Position numbers and translations under genes: made by a program. A stretch of 64,000 nucleotides of DNA from PMG-095 sp049324695 (GTDB lineage: Bacteria > Myxococcota_A > Polyangia > Polyangiales > Polyangiaceae), in assembly GCA_049324695.1 (NCBI GenBank), contig JBMOMJ010000064.1, positions 167,811-231,810 on the forward strand, written 5' to 3'. This document shows positions 57,056-64,000 of the stretch, piece by piece. Below the pieces are notes generated by a model. That model was not told the origin of the DNA. It did no database searches and saw only the letters and a list, made by a program, of their open reading frames with translations. Positions within the stretch are counted from its first letter, which is position 1, and every line of letters begins with the position of its first letter.

Positions 57056-58420
57056 TCACCAGCCGCGCAGCGTCTTCATCTCTTTCCAGGTTCGCTTCAG
57101 CAGCCAAATGTCACCGACCGTCGGCGCCTGACTCGAGGTCGAACCCACGATCATGATCGAGCCGCCGGTTGGTCGCGATCCAGTCCAATCGTAGTAGTCC
57201 TGCATGCCGAAGCCGTGCCCCATCTCATGTTCGACGATCATGAAGCTCGTGTCGTTGAAGTGACTCGTGAACGTCGCCACCGGCATGCGCAGACCCCAAT
57301 CGCCGCCCACTGCTGCGGCACCTCCGCCGCCGGGCAACTGGTCATCGAACCACAGCCAGTAGTCGCTGTGCATGCTCGCGCCCGCCGTACAGCCATTGAA
57401 GTTGTGATCCCAATGCACGAACGACGAGCACGCGTCGGGGCACTTCGGCTCACCTTCGCCGTCGACCTCCGTATAAATCGGAATCGACGGGTCGACGTTG
57501 CCGAGCAGTGACTGCTTGCCGGGCCGCACCGCCCAGCCCGTCACCTTCACCTTGATGCCGCTGCCATAAGGGAAGCAGCCGTAACCGTTGAGCCCCTTGA
57601 ACCAATCGTTGAACCAGCGCGCGATCGTGCTTTCGAGATTCATGCGCACTGCGTCCGGCACCGCCGACGTCGCGCCCCAACGCACGCACAAATTGATCTG
57701 ACCCTTGTCGGTCATCGTGTGGTCGAGCAACCACGCCTTACGCGAACGAATGTTGTTGCCGAGCTGCGCGTTCCAACTCTCGTTCACCCAAGCCGCGACA
57801 TTCGACGGAGGATCCGGAAACTCGCAAGTCGCAGATCCACCGCTGCCGGTGCTGCCGCCCATCGCGCTGCTACCACCGCTGCTCGCGCCGCCGCTCGAAG
57901 TCGAGCCACCCTTCGCCGTGTTACCACCGGCGCCAGTCGTCCCGCCTTTCGCCGTCGAGCCACCATTGCCGGTGTTGCCACCCAGCGTGCTCGACGTACC
58001 GCCTTTATTCATCGCGCCGCCGTTCGATTGAGAGCCGCCAGCGCTCGAGCCGCCATTCGAACTCGAGCTGCCGCCGTTCGCGTTAGCGCTCCCAGCGTTC
58101 GTGTTACCGCTCCCAGCGTTCGCGTTACCGCTCCCAGCGTTCGCGTTGCCGCCGCTCCCGTTACCGCCGCTCGCTTGCATGCCGCCCGCGCCGTTTCCGG
58201 AGCCGCCGTTCGCGCTCGAGCTGCCGCCCGTCCCACTGCTCGTCGAGCCGCCCGCGCTCGTCGCTCCGCCGCTCGTGCTCCCGCCGCTTTGCCCTTGCGA
58301 AGCACCGCCTTTGCTCGTCGAACCGCCACTTCCGTCGGGAGGCTCGGACTCGTTACCGCCACCGCACGCAACCAGAACGAGAAGAGGAATACCCAACCAA
58401 GGTTGCAAAGAGCGCCGCAT
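57056..58420 (-). CDS. Zincin metalloprotease-like lipoprotein with Ser/Gly/Asn linker
   Basis: 454 residues from ATG 58420. A lipobox (LVLVAC) is followed by about 190 residues of low-complexity Gly/Ser/Asn/Ala. The C-terminal 250 residues form a domain with the zinc motif HEMGHGFGMQD (HExxHxxGxxD, metzincin-like) after FMIVE. Cysteines in CEFPDPP, INLCVRW, GCFPYG and CPDAC may form disulfides. It is probably a surface-tethered protease; the family was not named with certainty. Confidence 0.75.
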   Translation of the reverse strand: MRRSLQPWLGIPLLVLVACGGGNESEPPDGSGGSTSKGGASQGQSGGSTSGGATSAGGSTSSGTGGSSSANGGSGNGAGGMQASGGNGSGGNANAGSGNANAGSGNTNAGSANANGGSSSSNGGSSAGGSQSNGGAMNKGGTSSTLGGNTGNGGSTAKGGTTGAGGNTAKGGSTSSGGASSGGSSAMGGSTGSGGSATCEFPDPPSNVAAWVNESWNAQLGNNIRSRKAWLLDHTMTDKGQINLCVRWGATSAVPDAVRMNLESTIARWFNDWFKGLNGYGCFPYGSGIKVKVTGWAVRPGKQSLLGNVDPSIPIYTEVDGEGEPKCPDACSSFVHWDHNFNGCTAGASMHSDYWLWFDDQLPGGGGAAAVGGDWGLRMPVATFTSHFNDTSFMIVEHEMGHGFGMQDYYDWTGSRPTGGSIMIVGSTSSQAPTVGDIWLLKRTWKEMKTLRGW

Positions 58421-58495
58421 GAAAACCGTCCTGGAGAAGCCCATCGACAGGGCCGCCCGCGGAGGAGTGACGTCCCTCCACCAGCACAGGTCAGC

Positions 58496-58526
58496 AAAAA
58501 GGGGCGCTCGAAATTTACAGCGCCCC
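58496..58526 (-). terminator. Intrinsic terminator of the sigma/DoxX/VOC operon
   Basis: Read on the minus strand: GGGGCGCT, a 10-base loop, AGCGCCCC and then TTTTT. This is a textbook Rho-independent terminator, placed after the minisatellite that follows the VOC gene. Confidence 0.85.
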
Positions 58527-58558
58527 TCGAGTGCGTGACCGCGGCGACTGACGACGCA

Positions 58559-58729
58559 GCGACCGCGGCGACCTCAGCGACCTCAGCGACCTCAGCGACC
58601 TCAGCGACCTCAGCGACCTCAGCGACCTCAGCGACCTCAGCGACCTCAGCGACCTCAGCGACCTCAGCGACCTCAGCGACCTCAGCGACCTCAGCGACCT
58701 CAGCGACCGCGGCGACCTCAGCGACCTCA
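58559..58729. repeat. 9-base minisatellite starting at the VOC stop codon
   Basis: About 19 tandem copies of GCGACCTCA (minus strand TGAGGTCGC), with two units reading GCGACCGCG. The last copy includes the VOC gene's own TGA stop. The array is within the predicted 3' untranslated region, before the terminator. Confidence 0.95.
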
Positions 58730-59146
58730 CGAAGCCTGGATGCTCTTCGGATCCATCCAAATCAGCTCCCAGTGGTGACCATCCAAATCATAGAAGCTCG
58801 CCGCGTACATGAAACCGTGATCGACCGAATCCATGGCGCGACTTCCACCGGACGCGAGCGCGATGCGCATCAGCTCGTCTACCTCTGCCCGGCTAGTGCA
58901 CGACAGCGCAAACAAACCCTCGCTGTGCGTTCTCGTATCGCAAATCTGATTCTTCGTGAACGTCTTGAAGAACGCCTCCGTAAGCAACATCGCGTAGCCA
59001 TCTTCGCTCAACACCATGCACGCCGCCTTCTCATCCGTGAACTGCGCGTTGAACTCGAAGCCCAGCTCCTTGAAGAAACCCATGCTCTTCTTCAGATCGC
59101 GAACGGCAAGATTGACGAACAACTTGCGGGGATTCTTTACAGTCAT
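58727..59146 (-). CDS. VOC/glyoxalase-fold protein
   Basis: 139 residues from ATG 59146, which has GGAGAG at correct spacing (the ATG at 59152 is too close). The VOC pattern is clear: LFVNLAVRDLKKSMGFFKELGFEF and SFYDLDGHHWELIWMDP. These small proteins act as metal-dependent lyases, dioxygenases or resistance proteins; the substrate is unknown. It is the last gene of the sigma/DoxX/VOC operon. The stop codon is the first unit of a long minisatellite. Confidence 0.85.
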   Translation of the reverse strand: MTVKNPRKLFVNLAVRDLKKSMGFFKELGFEFNAQFTDEKAACMVLSEDGYAMLLTEAFFKTFTKNQICDTRTHSEGLFALSCTSRAEVDELMRIALASGGSRAMDSVDHGFMYAASFYDLDGHHWELIWMDPKSIQAS

Positions 59147-59189
59147 GGCCATCTCTCCTCACTCCGAAATTCTCAACTCACCTTCGAGC

Positions 59190-59654
59190 TCAGCCCTGCG
59201 CGCGCCAGTGCAGAGCTCCCTGCAAACGCTGATTGCGCAACCACAGACCGCCCCACAACATCGCGGCCACGTACACCGGAAACAACACGTGACTGAACAG
59301 CGGATTGTCCACCCGCACATGCGTCGCCACCGCGCCACCCAAATACCCCGTCCACAAAATCGCGCCCAACACAGCCGTGCGCGGAATCGCGTACAACACC
59401 CAGCAAATCAATTGAACAACCCCGAGCGGCACCAACACACTCGGCGACCACCCCAAATCCTCTGACCCTTTCATCGCCGGCGCCACCGCCGTCAAGTGAA
59501 TCACCGTATCGAACGCCAAAAACGCCAGCGGAATCCCGCTCAGCACGCGCCCGCCCCACAGCGCCTTCTTCGACGGCGCGTCAGCAGAAACGCTCGACCC
59601 AGTGGAAACCGGGCTGGCAGCAACAATCACGTCTTGGGCATATGCAGTCGTCAT
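59190..59654 (-). CDS. DoxX-like small membrane protein
   Basis: 154 residues with GGAGG before ATG 59654. Four membrane segments fit DoxX-like proteins: VLSGIPLAFLAFDTVIHL, VLVPLGVVQLICWVLYAIP, ILWTGYLGGAVATHVR, and LFPVYVAAMLWGGLWLR. Family function is not firmly established. It lies between the sigma factor and the VOC gene on one strand, a common partner set for TIGR02960-type sigma factors. Confidence 0.8.
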   Translation of the reverse strand: MTTAYAQDVIVAASPVSTGSSVSADAPSKKALWGGRVLSGIPLAFLAFDTVIHLTAVAPAMKGSEDLGWSPSVLVPLGVVQLICWVLYAIPRTAVLGAILWTGYLGGAVATHVRVDNPLFSHVLFPVYVAAMLWGGLWLRNQRLQGALHWRAQG

Positions 59655-59765
59655 GGGGAACCTCCGTTTCAGAGCTTTCGACCCATAGACTCCGCGCCCT
59701 CCCCCAACTCATCGGTCCCCCCACAAAAAAATCGCGACCCTCTCCCGACCGTTTTCGCCCCGCCA

Positions 59766-59950
59766 GCCTGCCCTCTCCGCCTCGCTCGCGCTCTCCGCCT
59801 CCTGCCCTCTCCGCCTCGCCTGCCCTCTCCGCCTCCTGCCCTCTCCGCCTCGCCTGCCCTCTCCGCCTCGCCTGCCCTCTCCGCCTCGCCTGCCCTCTCA
59901 GGCAGCACGGCCGCACAGCGGCACAGCGGCACAGCGGCACAGCGGCACAG
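59766..59950. repeat. 18-base and 9-base tandem repeats between the sigma and DoxX genes
   Basis: Units of CCTGCCCTCTCCGCCTCG recur about seven times with small variants (59766-59904). They are followed by about five copies of GCACAGCGG (59911-59950), ending at the sigma-factor stop codon. Confidence 0.9.
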
Positions 59951-59951
59951 C

Positions 59952-60914
59952 CTAAACAGGTGGCACCGGCGGCAACCCGAAGCGCGGAAACAAAGTCTCG
60001 GTATCCAAAAACGAAGTCCACCCCACGATCCGATCACCCGCGAGCTCCAACACAATCAACGCGTGCGGATAGTACTCCCCCGCATCGTTCACACGATACT
60101 GACCGAACGCAGGCGACCCTGAAGCAGCCGTCGGGATCAAACGCGACCCGCGACAACCACAACCGCGCCCCAACATCCAATCCTTCACTGCCGCTGGCCC
60201 CTGCAACCACAGCGTGTACGGCGGCATACAGAACTTCGCGTCCTCACTCAACAACGACGTCAACGCACCCACGTCGAAACGATGAAACGCATCCAAATAC
60301 CGCTCCAACAAAACCGACTGTTCACCCGTCAACTCCCGCGGCTCACGCAACGCCTCACCCAACTTGCGCTCCTCCAGCGCTGCCCGCGCCCGCTGCAACG
60401 CACTATTCACCGCCGCCACCGAAATATCCAACGACTCACTCACCTCCGCCGCCGAACACCCCAACACCTCCATCATCAACAATACCGCCCGCTGCTTCGC
60501 GGGCAAATACTGAAGCGCCGCCACGAACGCCAAGCGAATACTCTGCCGCAACATCAACAACTCACTCGGCGACGCATCCTCCGGCAACACCCGCGCATCC
60601 GGAATCGGCTCCAACCAATGACTCCGCTCGTGCGTCACCAACTCATCATTCACCGTCCCCGCCGGCCCCTCCTCCACCGGCCGCGTCCGCAAACGCTTCC
60701 GATCCGAAATCGCATCCAAACAAACATTCGTGGCGATCCGACACAACCAAGTCCGCAACGACGAACGCCCATCGAAACTCTCGTACTTACGCCACGCCCG
60801 CACCATCGTCTCCTGCACGGCATCATCCGCATCAGTCAACGACCCCAACATCCGATAACAATGCCCCGTCAAAGCCGACCGATGCTGCTCCAACTGCCCA
60901 ACGTTCTGCATCAT
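59952..60914 (-). CDS. ECF-type sigma factor with SnoaL-like C-terminus
   Basis: 320 residues from ATG 60914 (60911 possible). Sigma region 2 (LTGHCYRMLGSLTDADDAVQETMVRAWRK, SSLRTWLCRIATNVCLD) and region 4 (YLPAKQRAVLLMMEVLGCSAAEVSESL, INSALQRAR-like) are intact. The C-terminal 110 residues (RYLDAFHRFDVGALTSLLSEDAKFCMPP...WLQG) are SnoaL/NTF2-like, as in the TIGR02960/ECF41-ECF56 groups, where this domain modulates activity. It probably directs transcription of its own operon with DoxX and VOC genes. Confidence 0.88.
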   Translation of the reverse strand: MMQNVGQLEQHRSALTGHCYRMLGSLTDADDAVQETMVRAWRKYESFDGRSSLRTWLCRIATNVCLDAISDRKRLRTRPVEEGPAGTVNDELVTHERSHWLEPIPDARVLPEDASPSELLMLRQSIRLAFVAALQYLPAKQRAVLLMMEVLGCSAAEVSESLDISVAAVNSALQRARAALEERKLGEALREPRELTGEQSVLLERYLDAFHRFDVGALTSLLSEDAKFCMPPYTLWLQGPAAVKDWMLGRGCGCRGSRLIPTAASGSPAFGQYRVNDAGEYYPHALIVLELAGDRIVGWTSFLDTETLFPRFGLPPVPPV

Positions 60915-60983
60915 CGCCGCAAACGCTACCACACACCCCACCTCCGATCCCCCGCACTCCCCAGCCATCCTCACCCTCCCCAA

Positions 60984-61059
60984 CCCCAGCTGCCCCCAAG
61001 CGACATTAACCCCAACTGCCCCCAGCGACATTAACCCCAGCTGCCCCCAGCAACATTCC
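60984..61059. repeat. 25-26-base tandem repeat, three copies
   Basis: Units of the form CCCCAGCTGCCCCCAGCGAC + ATTAA (60984-61009, 61010-61034, 61035-61059, the last ending ATTCC) lie 70-145 bases upstream of the sigma gene start. They could be promoter-proximal or mobile-element end repeats; this is unresolved. Confidence 0.75.
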
Positions 61060-61224
61060 GTCGCCGCACGCCTGCCGTGCTCGGCTTCACCTGCGCGCGG
61101 CAGGGCCCCGCCAAACGCGGCTTCGCCGCGCGGGGGTCCTCAACACGCTAAGCCGCGCATTCACTCTTGCGTCCCGCTCGGATCACTCCGGTGCGCTCTG
61201 GTTCGGACATGCTCAGATCCGGGC

Positions 61225-61880
61225 GGAACTCCGTTTCGCTCCGCTCGCCTGTTCGCACCGTTCGGCGCTCACGTCACTCCGCGTCGCTCCGTTTCACTCC
61301 TCCCGCCTGTTCGATCTGTTCGGCGCTCACGTCACTCCGCGTCGCTCCAATTCACTCCTCTCGCCTGTTCGATCCGTTCGGCGCTCACGTCACGCAGTTC
61401 GGATACACGCGGAATGACGCCACTCTGTTCAGCGCTCACGTCACTCCGCGTCGCTCCAATTCACTCCTCCCGCCTGTTCGATCCGTTCGGCGCTCACGTC
61501 GCTCCGTTTCACTCCTCCCGCCTGTTCGATCCGTTCGGCGCTCACGTCGCTCCGTTTCACTCCTCTCGCCTGTTCGATCCGTTCCGCGCTCACGTCACGC
61601 AGTTCGGATACACGCGGAATGACCCCACTCTGTTCGGCGCTCACGTCACTCCGCGTCGCTCCAATTCACTCCTCCCGCCTGTTCGATCCGTTCGGCGCTC
61701 ACGTCACTCCGCGTCGCTCCAATTCACTCCTCTCGCCTGTTCGATCCGTTCGGCGCTCACGTCCCTCCGTTTCACTCCTCCCGCCTGTTCGATCCGTTCC
61801 GCGCTCACGTCGCTCCGTTTCACTCCTCTCGCCTGTTCGCTGCGTTCCGCGCTCACGTCACGCAGATCGAATACACGCGT
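61225..61880. repeat. 48/58-base tandem repeat array, about 12 copies
   Basis: Twelve copies of a unit ending GCGCTCACGTC. The basic unit is 48 bases; a longer form carries 10 extra bases (ACTCCGCGTC). Units 3, 7 and 12 are followed by CACGCAG and a further linker, giving a higher-order period of about 220 bases. One minus-strand frame reads a 16-residue repeat (SDVSAERIEQAGGVKR), but no start, stop context or ribosome site supports a gene. Confidence 0.9.
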
Positions 61881-61972
61881 CGCTCCGCCACCCCCGTTCG
61901 GATTCGTTTAGCGTTCGCGTTCAGCCAACGTCGTTGGCCGCTCACTGACGTGCACACTTTATCCACGCCTGG

Positions 61973-62689
61973 CTAGCTTTTCTCACGACGTGGCGCTTCT
62001 CGAATCGAGATCAACCCGTACCGTTTCCAGCCGTGGGCGAGCAGCCATGTCTGCGCTGTCTCGACCGGCGCGGATCCCTGCGAATCCAGTCGATTCACAT
62101 ACCTGGCGGCTCGTTGCCTTACCGTAGCTTCGTCGAATTCAACGAACCCATGAAAGTAGGGCGCCGATGAGTAGCAGTCGATCACACTACGCGCAGCGTA
62201 CAACGGTTCATGCTTGCGAAAATTCCCGAGCACGTACACCAGCGCGTTACGCACAGCGCGCGGTGTTGTCAATGCGAGCGCATGATAACGATCGATGAAA
62301 AACCGCCCGCGCTCGAACAAAAGGCGGTTCACACGCTTCGCGATCCGAATCGCCAGCGATTTCACCCCTCGCTGAAGAGCTCGCGAGCTCTCAGCTTCAA
62401 CAAGCAGATGGATGTGATCGCCCTGAATCGAAAACTCACACACGCGAAACCCTGCCACAGCCCCTGAATTCACAGAGCGGATCGCTCTTCGTACTGTGGG
62501 GAATACGAATTGCGTACGCAAGGACCGCCATTTCGAACGCATCGTGATGAGCACAGGCCAGTCTTTCCTGTGCCGCGAACGCGGTCGATGCGGCACGTTT
62601 CCGCGCCCATCCCTAGGCCTGCGACCCGCACCCTTACGCGAGCCGCCCCACGAGTACGGGAACTGAAGCGCGAGCTGTTTCACTCCCAT
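61973..62689 (-). CDS. REP-associated tyrosine transposase-like protein (Y1/IS200 family)
   Basis: 238 residues from ATG 62689 (AAAGG upstream). The HUH motif is intact (GDHIHLLVEA). The later helix NALVYVLGNFRKH holds the probable catalytic tyrosine. It resembles RAYT single-copy domesticated Y1 transposases that act on palindromic repeats rather than a mobile IS. No IS200 ends were seen. Repeat arrays lie on both sides, which fits RAYT biology. Confidence 0.85.
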   Translation of the reverse strand: MGVKQLALQFPYSWGGSRKGAGRRPRDGRGNVPHRPRSRHRKDWPVLITMRSKWRSLRTQFVFPTVRRAIRSVNSGAVAGFRVCEFSIQGDHIHLLVEAESSRALQRGVKSLAIRIAKRVNRLLFERGRFFIDRYHALALTTPRAVRNALVYVLGNFRKHEPLYAARSVIDCYSSAPYFHGFVEFDEATVRQRAARYVNRLDSQGSAPVETAQTWLLAHGWKRYGLISIREAPRREKS

Positions 62690-62838
62690 GACGCGCACCC
62701 TTTCGACCTCTGCAATCTAGCACAATCGCGCTATCGATGAACCAAAATTCAACACAACTCAGATCTCGTGTTCGCACTATAGCTTGCCAGCGATATCGAA
62801 TCCGAGGGCGCCTTCGCCGGCACCGGCGCGATGCGTTC

Positions 62839-63413
62839 TTGAATCGGGCACACGTCTTTCGCCGAGCTCAGTGATTGCTTCTCGCCGTCGACTCGAGCGC
62901 GACAACTTGAATCGGAGCGCATGCGCCACCACTCCGTCGCACCTTTGTGACCCGGGCTTGCTGGATCTTGAATCGGCTCATGTCTTCTCGCCGCCGAGCC
63001 ATTGCGGTCATGCGTTCGAGCGCGACGACTTGAATCGGCTCATGTCTTTCCAGTTCAAGCGATTCGGCCGGGCACGTGCTCGCGCCGCGTGCTGGATCTT
63101 GAATCGGCTCATGTCTTTCTCGATCTTGAATCGGGCTCATGTCTTCTCGATCGCCGATCGAATCGGAGCGGGATACGCCCGCCACTCCGTCGCACGTTCG
63201 TGACCCGCGGTTGCTGGCGCTTGAATCGGCTCATGTCGTCGCGCGCGCACTTGCCTCCAGGATCTTGAATCGGCTCATGTCTTTCCAGTTCAAGCGATTC
63301 GGCCGGGCACGTGCGCGCGTCGCGTACAGGATCTTGAATCGGCTCATGTCGACGGCGGAATCGGCGAGCCGAAGACAGTACGCCGTCGTCCCCGCTTTGA
63401 ATTAGGCGCATGT
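62839..63413. repeat. Dispersed 17-base motif TTGAATCGGCTCATGTC, about 10 copies
   Basis: Exact copies start at 62968, 63030, 63099, 63221, 63265 and 63334; variants at 62839, 62907, 63126 and 63397. Spacing is irregular (27-95 bases). Two larger blocks are duplicated (63030-63076 with 63265-63314; about 62929-62963 with 63182-63216). CTTGAA of the motif can pair with TTCAAG in the spacer at two copies. Confidence 0.9.
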
Positions 63414-63429
63414 CGTCCCCGGCGCGCAT

Positions 63430-64000
63430 GCCCTCCCAGGCGTTCAACCACTGCCGCCCGACTCGCGCGCATGCCCTCCCAGGCGTTCACCCACCGCCGC
63501 CCGACTCGCGCGCCTCTCTCCGCAGCCCCGTTCACCACCGCCGCCCGACTCGCGCGCAGGCTCTCCGCAGCCCCGTTCACCACCGCCGCCCGACTCGCGC
63601 GCAGGCTCTCCGCAGCCCCGTTCACCACCGCCGCCCGACTCGCGCGCCTCTCTCCGCAGCCCGTTCACCCACCGCCGCCCGACTCGCGCGCATGCTCTCC
63701 GCAGCCCGTTCACCCACCGCCGCCCGACTCGCGCGCAGGCCCTCCCAGGCGTTCAACCACTGCCGCCCGACTCGCGTGACGATTTGAACCCCGCCACCTC
63801 TCTCCGCAGCCCGTTCACCACCGCCGCCCGACTCGCGCGCAGGCCCTCCCAGGCGTTCAACCACTGCCGCCCGACTCGCGTGACGATTTGAACCCCGCCA
63901 CCTCTCTCCGCAGCCCGTTCACCACTGCCGCCAGACTCGCGCGCATGCTCTCCGCAGCCCGTTCACCACTGCCGCCAGACTCGCGCGCATGCTCTCCGCA
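63430..64000. repeat. 43-45-base tandem array running off the window end
   Basis: Twelve copies of the core GCCCGACTCGCG (last two GCCAGACTCGCG) at 63456, 63499, 63543, 63588, 63633, 63677, 63722, 63765, 63826, 63869, 63930 and 63974. Two intervals are 61 bases because of an insert with GTGACGATTTGAACCCCGCC. Two unit subtypes differ in their middle (CTCCCAGGCG against CTCCGCAGCC). Confidence 0.95.

Noticed and set aside
57719..59296. 525-residue plus-strand frame containing a TSA repeat
   Set aside because: The repeat comes from translating the 9-base minisatellite. The rest is antisense to the zincin and VOC genes.
59642..61009. 455-residue plus-strand frame
   Set aside because: It is antisense to the sigma factor, which has intact sigma regions 2 and 4, and runs through tandem repeats with Pro/Thr/Ser-rich nonsense composition.
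61441..61911. Repeat-protein genes in the 48/58-base array
   Set aside because: Frames exist on both strands, but there is no ribosome site, the long units break the frame, and expected flanking gene features are absent.
61225..64000. CRISPR arrays
   Set aside because: Repeats are contiguous or irregularly spaced, spacers are not unique, and no cas genes are near.

Overview
The window looks like a chromosomal stretch of a high-GC myxobacterium, most likely of the Polyangia/Sorangiineae type. The evidence is the high GC, the many lipoproteins with long Gly/Ser/Asn-rich linkers after the lipobox, a DUF1552/DUF1592 pair, MopE-like and EGF-like surface proteins, large intergenic minisatellites and loosely packed genes. 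No rRNA, tRNA, prophage or CRISPR array was recognised.

Layout. 0-5 kb: a CheA-like membrane sensor kinase translationally coupled to a di-haem cytochrome c peroxidase, a universal stress protein with a Cys/His tail, and an outer-membrane-barrel-like protein. 5-10 kb: an ArsR-methyltransferase regulator (SahR-like) directly coupled to metH. 10-20 kb: S1/P1 nuclease, small regulators, a SetA-like sugar exporter, zinc-ribbon and MBL proteins, an OlsF-like fused acyltransferase, an M14 peptidase and a tectonin-like secreted protein. 20-25.3 kb: a surface-polysaccharide operon (Wzx-like flippase and two GT2 enzymes) and an SDR. 25-35 kb: EGF/HAF lipoprotein, an M16 protease pair, a trypsin-like protease, and a poorly coding, less GC-rich island with a mini-LuxR regulator. 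35-39 kb: a reverse transcriptase whose stop codon overlaps the start of a large polytopic membrane protein, behind a hairpin-rich leader. 39-46 kb: MopE-like lipoprotein, GNAT, SDR, aldo/keto reductase, SelO. 45.5-53.5 kb: nrdAB behind a cobalamin riboswitch, then metF-metE divergent from metR. 53.5-58.4 kb: the DUF1552/DUF1592 pair and a zincin lipoprotein. 58.5-64 kb: an ECF sigma/DoxX/VOC operon riddled with minisatellites, then a RAYT-type transposase between large repeat arrays that run off the end of the window.

Functional themes. One-carbon and B12 metabolism is concentrated here: B12-dependent MetH under a SahR-like regulator, B12-independent MetE with MetF under MetR, and class Ia ribonucleotide reductase under a cobalamin riboswitch. 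The riboswitch implies a B12-dependent reductase elsewhere in the genome. The best candidate for an undescribed system is the reverse transcriptase/membrane protein operon at about 35.4-39.0 kb. The second is the transposase/repeat complex at 61.2-64 kb. All calls were made by reading the sequence; no database search was run.
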